In this document: in pieces, positions 41,350-49,088 of the stretch
How positions within the stretch are numbered: position 1 is the first letter of the stretch
Layout of the letters: each line of letters starts with the position of its first letter
NCBI GenBank assembly: GCA_025966315.1
Contig: JAOPUZ010000006.1
Coordinates: 1 to 55,047 of the forward strand
Reading direction: 5' to 3'
Length of the DNA stretch: 55,047 nt
Source: Frankiales bacterium
GTDB taxonomy: Bacteria; Actinomycetota; Actinomycetes; Mycobacteriales; Jatrophihabitantaceae
Notes under the pieces: generated by a model
Told to the model about the DNA's origin: nothing
Database searches by the model: none
The model's input: the letters and a program-made list of their open reading frames with translations, nothing else
Translations under genes and position numbers: made by a program

Positions 41350-42624
41350 TCAGTCCGCCAGCAGTTCGCGCAGCATGTGCATGGCGATCAGCACCGCGCG
41401 AGCCCGCACGTCTGCGCGGGAGCCCGGCACCTGGATCTTTCGAGCCACCGTCCGGGTATCGCTCATTACACAAAGGTGCACCAGACCGACCGGCTTCTCC
41501 GCAGTGCCACCACCAGGGCCGGCAATGCCCGTAATGCCGACACCGACGTCCGCTCCGAGCCGTGTGCGGGCACCGTTCGCCATGGCCTCGGCGACCTCAG
41601 CACTGACCGCCCCGACCCGCGCGATCAGTTCCGCCGGGACGCCGACCAGTTCCTCCTTGGCCCGGTTCGCATATACGACCAACCCACCCAGCACGTACGC
41701 CGACGAACCGGCCCGCTCGGTGAGCCGGGCCGCGAGCAGACCCGCCGTACACGACTCGGCGGTGGCGATGCTGAGTCGGCCGGCCCTCAAAGAGTCGGCC
41801 ACCTGGTCGTCGATGGTCGATCCGTCCAGCGAGAACAGCGTCTCGGGGTAGGCGTGCTGGATGACCGCGGCAAAGTCGTCATACGCCGATTGGGCGTCCG
41901 GTCCATAACGGGTGACGATCTCCAGCTCGCCACCGCGCAAGCAAGTGGTGATCTCCAACCCGGCCAGCTTTGCATCGTTGTCTCGCAACGTGGCTGCGAG
42001 TTCGGACTCAGGTGTTCCCCATAGCCGGATCGTCTGTTGTCTCAGTTCCTCGCGTCCGGCCAGGGCATCAAGTACCAGCGGGTCCGCGATGGCCGCCGGC
42101 CACATACCCTGCAGCTCCCGCGGCGGGCCAGGCAGCACCACGACCGGCGGCCCACTTCGGCCGTCGGCCACCGGCACAACCAGTCCCGGGGCGGTGCCTA
42201 CGGGCGGCAAGACGTTCGCCCCGACCGGCACCAGGGCCTGCTTGCGCGTCGCGGCCGCGGTCGCCTCCGGGTCTACTCGCCAGCCACGGCCGGCGCTCAG
42301 CTTGGTCACAATATCGGCGATCTGTTGTTCGAGCGCGGGAACGAGTTCCGATGGGCGGCCCTGCACCCAACCGACCACTTCGGCGGTGAGGTCGTCAGCG
42401 GTCGGCCCGAGTCCTCCGGAGGTGAGGATGAGGTCCACGCCGGTATCGGCCAGGAACCGCAGCGCTTGGGCCAGATCCGTCGGCCGGTCGCCGACGACCA
42501 CGATCTGGGCGATATCAACGCCGAGGATCCGCAGTTGCTCGGCCAGCCACGGGCCGTTGCGGTCACTGACTCGTCCGGTCAGCACTTCGGTTCCGGTGAC
42601 GACTATTCCTGCGCGGCTACTCAC
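41350..42624 (-). CDS. cinA: CinA family protein (NMN deamidase / ADP-ribose pyrophosphatase type)
   Basis: The 424-residue protein has the N-terminal MoCF/COG1058 domain (about 5-170: [45 protein letters not shown]) and the C-terminal nicotinamide amidase domain (about 265-420: [18 protein letters not shown] with the catalytic serine, and [20 protein letters not shown]). It recycles pyridine nucleotides. In some bacteria it is linked to competence and recA. The GTG at 42624 has a TAGGAT box 7 nt upstream, so it probably starts a leaderless mRNA and is not dependent on read-through across the repeats behind it. Confidence 0.92.
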   Translation of the reverse strand: MSSRAGIVVTGTEVLTGRVSDRNGPWLAEQLRILGVDIAQIVVVGDRPTDLAQALRFLADTGVDLILTSGGLGPTADDLTAEVVGWVQGRPSELVPALEQQIADIVTKLSAGRGWRVDPEATAAATRKQALVPVGANVLPPVGTAPGLVVPVADGRSGPPVVVLPGPPRELQGMWPAAIADPLVLDALAGREELRQQTIRLWGTPESELAATLRDNDAKLAGLEITTCLRGGELEIVTRYGPDAQSAYDDFAAVIQHAYPETLFSLDGSTIDDQVADSLRAGRLSIATAESCTAGLLAARLTERAGSSAYVLGGLVVYANRAKEELVGVPAELIARVGAVSAEVAEAMANGARTRLGADVGVGITGIAGPGGGTAEKPVGLVHLCVMSDTRTVARKIQVPGSRADVRARAVLIAMHMLRELLAD

Positions 42625-42631
42625 GACTCGA

Positions 42632-42637
42632 ATCCTA
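42632..42637 (-). promoter_or_regulatory. Probable -10 box of leaderless cinA transcript
   Basis: Minus-strand TAGGAT ends 7 nt before the GTG of cinA. The 13-bp and 86-bp repeat arrays lie just upstream of this promoter. Confidence 0.45.
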
Positions 42638-42728
42638 GGCCCGGGGCCATCAGCTGGCCGTGCCCGAAGGCCGGACACCCGGACACCCGAGCACCCGCGC
42701 ACCCGCGCACCCGCGCCCCCGAGCCCCC

Positions 42729-42793
42729 GGACATCGAGCCCGGACATCGAGCCCGGACATCGAACCCGGACATCGAACCCGGACATCGAACCA
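42729..42793. repeat. 13-bp minisatellite, 5 copies
   Basis: GGACATCGAGCCC or GGACATCGAACCC starts at 42729, 42742, 42755, 42768 and 42781. The first two copies have GAGCCC and the rest GAACCC, showing a single change that then spread. Confidence 0.93.
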
Positions 42794-42865
42794 CCTTGGG
42801 CAACCGAACAATGGTCTGACGACCGCTGCACAGACGCACGTCGCACGTCGCACGCCGCACCTGCG

Positions 42866-42898
42866 GCTGCGCCTGCGCCTGCGCCTGCGCCTGCGCAC
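42866..42898. repeat. CTGCGC hexamer microsatellite
   Basis: Five adjacent CTGCGC units (the first with one change, CTGCGG) end at the first copy of the 86-bp repeat. The same CTGCGC motif occurs inside 86-bp units 1 and 2, so this tract may be an expansion of the end of the unit. Confidence 0.8.
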
Positions 42899-42899
42899 A

Positions 42900-43362
42900 T
42901 CAGTACAGAGGTACGGGAGCTGCGCGTGTTGTCCGTCAGTACAGACGACGGCCTTTGAAACAACGCGCACCTGCGCCTGCGCACATCAGCACAGACGTAC
43001 GGGAGCTGCGCGTGTTGTCCGTCAGTACAGACGACGGCCTCTGCACCAACGCGTACCTACACCGGCGCACATCAGTCAGACGTAGGGAGCTGCGCGTGTT
43101 GTCCGTCAGTACAGACGACGGCCTTTGAAACAACGCGCACCTGCACCCTGCGCACATCAGTCAGACATACGGGAACTCCGCGTGTTGTCCGTCAGTACAG
43201 ACGACGGCCTCTGCACCAACGCGCACCTGCACCGGCCCAGATCAGCCAGACGTACGGGAGTTCCGCGGGTTGTCCGTCAGTTGTCCGTCAGTACAACGAC
43301 GGCCTCTGCAACAACGCGCACGCTGCACCCTGCGCACATCAGCAGTACAGACGACGGCTATT
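42900..43362. repeat. Tandem array of an 86-bp unit, 5 copies plus a partial sixth
   Basis: Copies start at 42900 (86 bp), 42986 (86), 43072 (85), 43157 (85), 43242 (97, with an internal TTGTCCGTCAG duplication) and 43339 (partial). Every unit carries GTTGTCCGTCAGTACAGACG (changed only in copy 5). Each can fold: outer arms CGCG-TG-TTG and CAA-CGCG enclose an inner CCGTC/GACGG stem (in copy 1, 42921-42969). Copies 1 and 3 share CTTTGAAACAACGCG while copies 2 and 4 share CTCTGCACCAACGCG, so a two-unit block appears to have been duplicated. The partial last copy runs up to the stop codon of the EthD gene. Confidence 0.93.
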
Positions 43363-43663
43363 CGCCGTCCTCAGCCAAAACGACCGTCATCTCGGGCTGC
43401 GCCGGCCAGCTCGCCTGGTCCGCGGCGACCGCACGCCACGCGTCGGACTTCAGCGCCGCACTGCGGTCGGCGGCACTGGCGAATCCGATCTCGGTGATCA
43501 GCCCGATCTCGCCTCTACCCATGAGTTGCCGGGTCACGGTGGCCGCCTCGATCCGCTGCACATTCGGCACTCCGCGGACGAGCGGCAGGTGCACGCTCCG
43601 GTACTGGTCCAGGAATTTTTCGGTGTCCGGCAACGCACCGTAGATGACGATGACCTTGTACAT
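43358..43663 (-). CDS. EthD/dimeric alpha-beta barrel protein
   Basis: The 101-residue protein begins MYKVIVIYGALPDTEKFLD and has the conserved YRSVHLPLVRGVPNVQRIE of EthD-type proteins, which accompany cytochrome P450 ether cleavage or act as small oxygenases in catabolic clusters. AAGGAG 11 nt upstream favours ATG 43663 over a TTG three codons earlier. It lies 78 bp after the crotonase gene on the same strand. The stop codon touches the 86-bp repeat array. Confidence 0.82.
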   Translation of the reverse strand: MYKVIVIYGALPDTEKFLDQYRSVHLPLVRGVPNVQRIEAATVTRQLMGRGEIGLITEIGFASAADRSAALKSDAWRAVAADQASWPAQPEMTVVLAEDGE

Positions 43664-43741
43664 GTTTTGCAAACTCCTTCAGCAAGTGGACGATTTCTTG
43701 CCATTCACGCCATTCACGCTGCGAGCCGTGCGGCGACGACG

Positions 43742-44530
43742 TCAGCGGCCTCGCGCCGCCCGCATCTCGGCCGACTCGACGCTGGCATGACTGAGGTCGT
43801 GGGTGGCAAAGTGCGCCTGGATCGCGTTCGTGAACCCCATCATGTCCTGGGTCAGGTTGAGCGAACGCTTGAGCAGCCTGGTCGCGAACGGGTATGCCTG
43901 CGCGACCTTGTTCGCCAGTTCCAGAGTGGCGCTCTCCAGATCGGCCCGCGGGACAACCCGGTTGACCATGCCCATTTCGAGTGCGTCCTGAGCCGAGATC
44001 GGTTCGCCCGTGAACAGCATTTCCCGAGCGCGCCGGCTAGTCATCACCCACGGATGAACCAACACCTCGACCCCGGCCGCCGCCATCCCCTGTACAACCG
44101 GATCAGAAAAGAATGCGTCCTCGGACGCGACGATCAGGTCGCACATATTCGCCACCATGAAGCCACCGGCAATGGCCGCGCCCTTAACCTCGGCAATCGT
44201 CGGTTTCGGGAAATTGCGCACCGCCAGGCAGTACTCGACGTAGTACTTGGCCTCGTGGAACCACACGCGCTCGACGGTGAAGCCCTCGTCCTCATGCCCC
44301 GGCCTGGGCGCGAGGCCGGCCTGCATGTCATGCCCGGACGAGAAATGCTTGCCCTCGCCGCCAAGAATGACCACCCGAACCGCCTCGTCATCGGCGAGTT
44401 CGCGCAGGACCGCATCCAGCTCATCGAGCGTCGGGCGGTCCTGCGCGTTCGCGACGCGCGGCCGGTTGACCAGAATCCGGACGACCGGTCCGAGGTCTTC
44501 CCGGATCAGGTTCTCATACGTTGCCGTCAT
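43742..44530 (-). CDS. Enoyl-CoA hydratase/isomerase (crotonase) family
   Basis: The 262-residue enzyme shows both oxyanion-hole segments, GKHFSSGHDMQAG (about 60-72) and KGAAIAGGFMVANMCDL (about 115-131). The loop that normally carries the second catalytic glutamate reads FFSDPVVQGMAAAGVEVLV and does not match the standard hydratase pattern, so it may be an isomerase, hydrolase or C-C lyase of the crotonase fold. It follows another crotonase by 21 bp. Confidence 0.88.
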   Translation of the reverse strand: MTATYENLIREDLGPVVRILVNRPRVANAQDRPTLDELDAVLRELADDEAVRVVILGGEGKHFSSGHDMQAGLAPRPGHEDEGFTVERVWFHEAKYYVEYCLAVRNFPKPTIAEVKGAAIAGGFMVANMCDLIVASEDAFFSDPVVQGMAAAGVEVLVHPWVMTSRRAREMLFTGEPISAQDALEMGMVNRVVPRADLESATLELANKVAQAYPFATRLLKRSLNLTQDMMGFTNAIQAHFATHDLSHASVESAEMRAARGR

Positions 44531-44551
44531 CGGAATGACCTCGTCGCCGGC

Positions 44552-45433
44552 TCAGACCAGCCGGGCAGTCTCGTCGAACGGATCCGGTCCGGAGACGTTC
44601 ACGAGTCCCGGCCCGAAGACCTCTTCCCGGCGGGACTTGAGCGCCTGGATGTACTCCGAGCGAGGCGTGGCCGACAGCATCCGCGCAGTCGGCGACGTGA
44701 TGCCCATGCCGTCGGCCATCGCGGAGATCTTGTGCAGCGTGTGCATGCCCATCAGTTCCAGCGACGCATTCTGAATCCGCTTGTTGTTGGCGAGCAATTG
44801 CCAGTCCACCTTGGCCAGCCGCCGAGTCAGGCCAACCGCCTCGGCGTCCAACTGGTCGGCCGGCAGCGCCTTGAGGATCAGACCGATCTTGGCCGCGTCG
44901 GCGCCACTGATGCTGTCCCCCGTGTACAGCAGCCGCTTGGCCCACTGCGGTCCCGCGTAGTACTGCCACATCGGGACGGCGGGCGTGCCGATGTCGCGGA
45001 CCGCCGGGAAGGCGAACTGCGCGTTCTCGTCGGCGATGATCATGTCGCAGAACATGGCCAGCTCGGTACCGCCGGCCAGGCACCGGCCGTGCACCTTGAC
45101 CACGACCGCCTTACGGAAGTTCCACAGCGAACGCAACACGTTGCGGGGACGTTCGAGGCCCGACACCACCTTGGTCATGTCCAGCTCACCCGGCGTGGAA
45201 CTCTCCGCCTCGGCTCCGGGCTCGGTGCGACCGTCGGTGAGGTCGTATCCCGCGCAGAAGTCCGGGCCGTTGGCCGAGATCAGCACCGAGCTGACACTAT
45301 CGTCGGCGTCCGCTTCTTCCAGGTTGTCGCGCAGTTCCATAAGCAAGCCCATGGACAGGGCGTTGCGCTTCTGCGGACGGTTCAGCACGAAGTGCCGCCA
45401 GCCGTCTTCTTTGATTACCTCGATGTCGGACAT
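44552..45433 (-). CDS. Enoyl-CoA hydratase/isomerase (crotonase) family
   Basis: A 293-residue crotonase, longer than the usual 260. Oxyanion residues lie in GPDFCAGYDL (about 55-64) and HGRCLAGGTELAMFCDMIIA (about 114-133). An insertion of about 20 acidic residues (DGRTEPGAEAESSTPGELD) follows the first. It is the first gene after the repeat array downstream of livM. AAGGTGG before the ATG at 45433 fits a separately initiated frame. With the partner crotonase and the divergent acyl-CoA dehydrogenases it makes up a beta-oxidation-like route. Confidence 0.88.
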   Translation of the reverse strand: MSDIEVIKEDGWRHFVLNRPQKRNALSMGLLMELRDNLEEADADDSVSSVLISANGPDFCAGYDLTDGRTEPGAEAESSTPGELDMTKVVSGLERPRNVLRSLWNFRKAVVVKVHGRCLAGGTELAMFCDMIIADENAQFAFPAVRDIGTPAVPMWQYYAGPQWAKRLLYTGDSISGADAAKIGLILKALPADQLDAEAVGLTRRLAKVDWQLLANNKRIQNASLELMGMHTLHKISAMADGMGITSPTARMLSATPRSEYIQALKSRREEVFGPGLVNVSGPDPFDETARLV

Positions 45434-45734
45434 CGGATACCACCTTCGGTTGCCAGAGTCGGTTCGTGCACGCGCCCGTCCCATCAGTGGACGGACGCCC
45501 CAGTCGAATACAACGGTCGAATTCAGCCTCAGTCGAATTCAGCCTCAGTCGAGTTCAGCCTCGGTCGAATCCAACCTCAGTCTCATCCAGCCTCGGTCTC
45601 ATCCAGCCTCAGTCGAATTCAGCCTCGGTCTCATCCGGCCTCGGTCGAATCCAACCTCAGCCTGATCCAACCTCAGCCTGATCCAACCTCAGCCTGATCC
45701 AACCTCAGCCTGATACAGCGTCGGCCCCATACAG
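45434..45734. other. Gene-free stretch occupied by a 16-bp minisatellite
   Basis: Of 301 bases between livM and the crotonase gene about 235 are the 16-bp repeat. The remaining 65 next to the crotonase start contain its ribosome-binding site and no clear promoter. Confidence 0.85.
45500..45734. repeat. 16-bp minisatellite, about 14 copies
   Basis: Thirteen exact-length 16-bp units run from 45527 to 45734 (CCTCAGTCGAATTCAG, CCTCGGTCTCATCCAG, CCTCAGCCTGATCCAA and related), with one or two degenerate units before 45527. Units 9-11 are identical, which marks the newest expansion at the livM side. The array touches the livM stop (45735-45737), and TACAGCGTCG occurs on both sides of that stop (45714 and 45739). 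Confidence 0.93.
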
Positions 45735-46820
45735 CTAATACAGCGTCGATTCCTCCGCGGCCTTTGATGCCTCGGCCGGCGTCAGCACCTCGGCGTTCAC
45801 CAGCTCGATCGAGCCCAGTGGACCGGCCAGCCGGCGTCTTCGCCGATCGGCGAACATGGCCCACGTACCGGACAGCCCACGCGGTAGCGAAAGAGCCATG
45901 ATGAGGAATAGCACGGCGAAGGTCAGGTTGGGTAGACCAGGGTGCCCGTTGGCGATGTCGCCGGCCTTCTGGGTCAGATAGACGACGATGACCGCGCCGC
46001 TGAGCGCGCCCCAGGCCCGTCCGGCCCCACCGGCCAGTGCCACCACCGAGACCTGGAACAGCGCGGTCGTGGACAGGAACAGATCGGTCGTGACGTTCAG
46101 GTTGTACTGCGCGTAGATCACTCCAGCTGGCGCCACGACCGCGGAGCTGATCACGAACAGCGTGATCGACAGCCGCCGCACCGGGACGCCTGCCGCATTG
46201 GCCGCCACCGGGACGTCGCGGGCAGCTGCCGCCCAGTAGCCGAATTTGCTCCGTTTGAACCAGGTCAGCAGCGCGATCAGGATGACGTTGACCACCAGCA
46301 ACAGCTTCGCGAACGAGCCTGGTGTCAGGAATTCCATGTCGGTCCAATGCGGCGTGGCCTTGACGTCGATCAGAATGCCGAGCGCACCACCCAATGCCTT
46401 GATCGACACCACGATCGGCGCAACGGCCTGCGCAATGATCAGCGTGACCAGCGCGACCAGGATCGCGCTTCCGGTCGAGCGCACACAGGCCAGCGCGATC
46501 GGGATGGCTAGCAGCACCGAGATGCCCATCGCGATGAAGATGCAGATCCACGGCGAAATGCCGTGTTTGGCGTAAAAGTAAGCGTCGGTGTAGCCGCCGA
46601 CCAGCAGGAAGACGGGCTGGGCCAGCGAGAACAGGCCGAGGGTGCCCTGCAGGAAGCTGAAGGACAGGCCGGCCACGGCGTAGTACAGCGCCAGCACCGC
46701 GATCGCCGCGGTCGCATCCGACATGGCCCCGAGCAGGAACCAGCCGATGACCAGCAGCGCCAGGATCGCGATGATGGCCGGCCAGATCGATCGCGGCGAG
46801 ATGTTCGGCAACTTGATCAT
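45735..46820 (-). CDS. livM: Branched-chain-amino-acid-type ABC permease LivM
   Basis: The 361-residue permease has about ten hydrophobic segments and the LivM EAA-like loop with AAARDVPVAANAAGVPVRRL (about 214-233), which contacts the ATPases. The C-terminal 25 residues are soluble and end in a short tail whose codons repeat beyond the stop. With LivH it forms the pore. Its ATG shares one base with the livH stop. Homologous systems also carry urea, short amides and aromatic acids, so amino acid as cargo is not certain. Confidence 0.9.
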   Translation of the reverse strand: MIKLPNISPRSIWPAIIAILALLVIGWFLLGAMSDATAAIAVLALYYAVAGLSFSFLQGTLGLFSLAQPVFLLVGGYTDAYFYAKHGISPWICIFIAMGISVLLAIPIALACVRSTGSAILVALVTLIIAQAVAPIVVSIKALGGALGILIDVKATPHWTDMEFLTPGSFAKLLLVVNVILIALLTWFKRSKFGYWAAAARDVPVAANAAGVPVRRLSITLFVISSAVVAPAGVIYAQYNLNVTTDLFLSTTALFQVSVVALAGGAGRAWGALSGAVIVVYLTQKAGDIANGHPGLPNLTFAVLFLIMALSLPRGLSGTWAMFADRRRRRLAGPLGSIELVNAEVLTPAEASKAAEESTLY

Positions 46821-47668
46821 CAGGCTTCTCCGATATCCGGCTTGAACATGAGGAAGGCGAGAATGATGATCAGCGGCACCAGCGTCGTCCAGTACGACTC
46901 GAGGTACCCACTGGCCATCGACTCGATGATGCCCAGCGCCAGACCGGCGATCAGGGCGCCCAAGGTGTTGCCGATACCACCGATGATCACGATCGCGAAC
47001 GCGGAGATGAGGTAGGTCGATCCGGCATCTGGCGTCATCACCGTGAACGGACTGATCAACACGCCACTCGTACCGGCCAGCACCACCGATGCGATGACCG
47101 AGGCGCGCCGAGCGACCGGCACGTTCACGCCGTACAACCCAGCCGCGACCGGGTTGCTGGCCACCGCCCGCATGGCCCGGCCCCAGCGGCTGATCCGGAT
47201 CACATAGAACAAGCCGAGGGCCGAGATCAGGGCCACGACCGCCGCGATGATCTGGCTGCCGTGGATGGTGATGCCGCCGATGTCCACGTTGCCGACGGTG
47301 ACGTCGCGGATGATCCGCGGGTCCGAGGCGAACAGCGCCTGCAGGCCGCCCGAGATGAGCAGCAACAGGGCTAGCCCGACCAACAGCTCACCGATCTCGC
47401 CCACCCGCTTGCCGCGCCATTCGAACAGCTCGGCGATGACGAAGCCCAGCAGGCCGAAGCCGATCATGGCCGGGACGACCACGACGTACGGACTGATGTT
47501 CCAATGATCATGCAGCCACCAGGCCAGGTACAGCCCGACGCCGACGAACGATCCGTGCGCGAAGTTGGCGATCTTGCCCACGCCCAGGATCAGCGTGAAT
47601 CCGACGCCGATCAAGCCGTACACGGACCCGGTGAGGAATCCGAGAATCAACAGCTCCTTGAACAGCAT
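46820..47668 (-). CDS. livH: Branched-chain-amino-acid-type ABC permease LivH
   Basis: A 282-residue permease with eight hydrophobic segments. Conserved parts are GSVYGLIGVGFTLILGVGKI (about 14-33), the cytoplasmic loop MRAVASNPVAAGLYGVNVPV, and FAIVIIGGIGNTLGALIAGL. It pairs with LivM. The gene lies 67 bp after the binding-protein gene. Confidence 0.92.
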   Translation of the reverse strand: MLFKELLILGFLTGSVYGLIGVGFTLILGVGKIANFAHGSFVGVGLYLAWWLHDHWNISPYVVVVPAMIGFGLLGFVIAELFEWRGKRVGEIGELLVGLALLLLISGGLQALFASDPRIIRDVTVGNVDIGGITIHGSQIIAAVVALISALGLFYVIRISRWGRAMRAVASNPVAAGLYGVNVPVARRASVIASVVLAGTSGVLISPFTVMTPDAGSTYLISAFAIVIIGGIGNTLGALIAGLALGIIESMASGYLESYWTTLVPLIIILAFLMFKPDIGEA

Positions 47669-47735
47669 CTCGCTGCCGTCTCCTTTCGGTCGATCAGCCG
47701 GGCATGGTCATCCGAAGTGGGTCAGCCGGCGCGAA

Positions 47736-49028
47736 TCAGCCCGCTGTGTACGGCTTGACCGTGGTCTGCTTGCTGACGTCGGGGAACACGATCTTGGCGT
47801 CGGCGTTCTCGATCTGCACCCAGCTGGTCGTCTGCTCGGTGTAGGTACCGCGGTCGTTCCAGGCGATCGTCTTCGGGGTGGCGTAGACATTGCCCTCGGT
47901 CTGATCGATCGTCGTGCTGTGGATAGCCGCGGTGAGCTTCTTCGGATCGGTGGTCTTGATCGACTCCAGCGCCTTGGCGATGAACTTGACGTTGATGTAG
48001 CCCGGGAACGAGCTGGTGCTCGGGGCCGATCCGAACTTGGCCTTGTAGGCGTCGTACATGGTCTGGAACGACGGCGGCAGACCGGCTTGTCCGGGCTGCG
48101 GCGAACCGGCCAGCAGCAGGCCGTCGGCCAGCGTGTTCAGTGCGGTGACCAGCGAGGCGGTCGACGCCCCGAGCACCACTACGACCTTGGCCTTCGGCTT
48201 GACCGTGGTCTTCCAGAGCCGGTCCAGTGCGACGCAGTCACCCGGGTAGCAACCGGCCAGGATGATGTCGGCGTCGACCGAAGCCACCCGGGTCGCCACG
48301 GCCGAGTAGTCGGTCGTCGTGGCCGGGTAGGTGATGTCGCTGACGGTCTGGTACGGGTTGTCCGGCAGTGCCTTCCACGAGTCGTGCGAGCTCACGCCGA
48401 AGGTGCCCTGGGACGAGATGTAAGCCACTTTGGCGTTGGTGGGCAAGCCTAAAGTGGGCGTGATCCCCTTCAGTAGGGCCAGCAGCGCGGTGGCCGTCGA
48501 GTGCCCGTCGCCGGCCATGAACAGATCGGTGTAGCCACGGTCGGTGATCTGGTTGGACGACAATGCCGTGGTCAGCCACGGGATGCCCTTGCGGTGCGTC
48601 ACGTTGGACGCGGCCAGCACGGTGGCGCCCTGCGAGCCGCCGATGATGGCGACCGGGTTATCGGCCACCGCCTTGGTGGCCTGCGGCACGCCCTGATCGG
48701 GGTTGGACTGGGTGTCGAACTTCTTCAGCGACAGCTTGTCGCCACAGATCGCCTTGATGCCACCGGCCGCGTTGATCTCGTCGACCGCCAGCTGCGCCCC
48801 GTCGTAGGCCGGCCCGGAGTAGATGTTGACCGCGCCGCTGAACTCGTCGATGTCGGCGATCTCCAGTGTCTTGGCCCCGCCGCTACAACTCGATCCCCCG
48901 GACGATCCGCCCGAGTTGCTGGACTTGCTCGAACCGCCGCCACACGCGGCCAATAACAGGCTGAGCGCGCCGATGACGGCCACCGCCTTCACGCTGGCAT
49001 TTCTCGAGCCGGCATTGCGAGCGTGCAT
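47736..49028 (-). CDS. Periplasmic-type substrate-binding lipoprotein of the Liv importer
   Basis: The 430-residue protein has a signal peptide with lipobox LLAACG (lipid-bearing Cys29), a Gly/Ser linker (30-48), and a two-lobe type I periplasmic binding fold: LEIADIDEFSGAVNIYSGPA, YDGAQLAVDEINAAGGIKAI and IIGGSQGATVLAASNVTHRK. It captures the substrate outside the membrane. The ligand pocket cannot be read from sequence alone; the neighbouring beta-oxidation genes make an organic acid as likely as Leu/Ile/Val. Confidence 0.9.
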   Translation of the reverse strand: MHARNAGSRNASVKAVAVIGALSLLLAACGGGSSKSSNSGGSSGGSSCSGGAKTLEIADIDEFSGAVNIYSGPAYDGAQLAVDEINAAGGIKAICGDKLSLKKFDTQSNPDQGVPQATKAVADNPVAIIGGSQGATVLAASNVTHRKGIPWLTTALSSNQITDRGYTDLFMAGDGHSTATALLALLKGITPTLGLPTNAKVAYISSQGTFGVSSHDSWKALPDNPYQTVSDITYPATTTDYSAVATRVASVDADIILAGCYPGDCVALDRLWKTTVKPKAKVVVVLGASTASLVTALNTLADGLLLAGSPQPGQAGLPPSFQTMYDAYKAKFGSAPSTSSFPGYINVKFIAKALESIKTTDPKKLTAAIHSTTIDQTEGNVYATPKTIAWNDRGTYTEQTTSWVQIENADAKIVFPDVSKQTTVKPYTAG

Positions 49029-49088
49029 GACTACTCCTTCGTGATGGGCAGCGTCGGCCCGTGATCGGGGGCGCTGGAGTGCGAAGTC

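Larger units (their letters stand above)
42625..43357. other. Gene-free, repeat-filled region upstream of cinA
   Basis: Of these 733 bases about 600 are tandem repeats of four kinds: degenerate 9-bp CCGGACACC/CGAGCACCC units (42670-42728), a 13-bp array, a CTGCGC microsatellite, and the 86-bp array. Frames that run open across it are by-products of the repeats, because none of the units except the 6-bp one is a multiple of three and the frame changes with each copy. Confidence 0.85.

Noticed and set aside
42900-43362. CRISPR array
   Set aside because: The units follow each other without unique spacers, the repeat is 85-97 bp, and no cas gene is present.
45466-45697. Ser/Gln/Pro-repeat protein read from the 16-bp array
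   Set aside because: All three forward frames are open because 16-bp repeats without stops stay open in every frame. There is no ribosome-binding site and the coding repeats change with frame.
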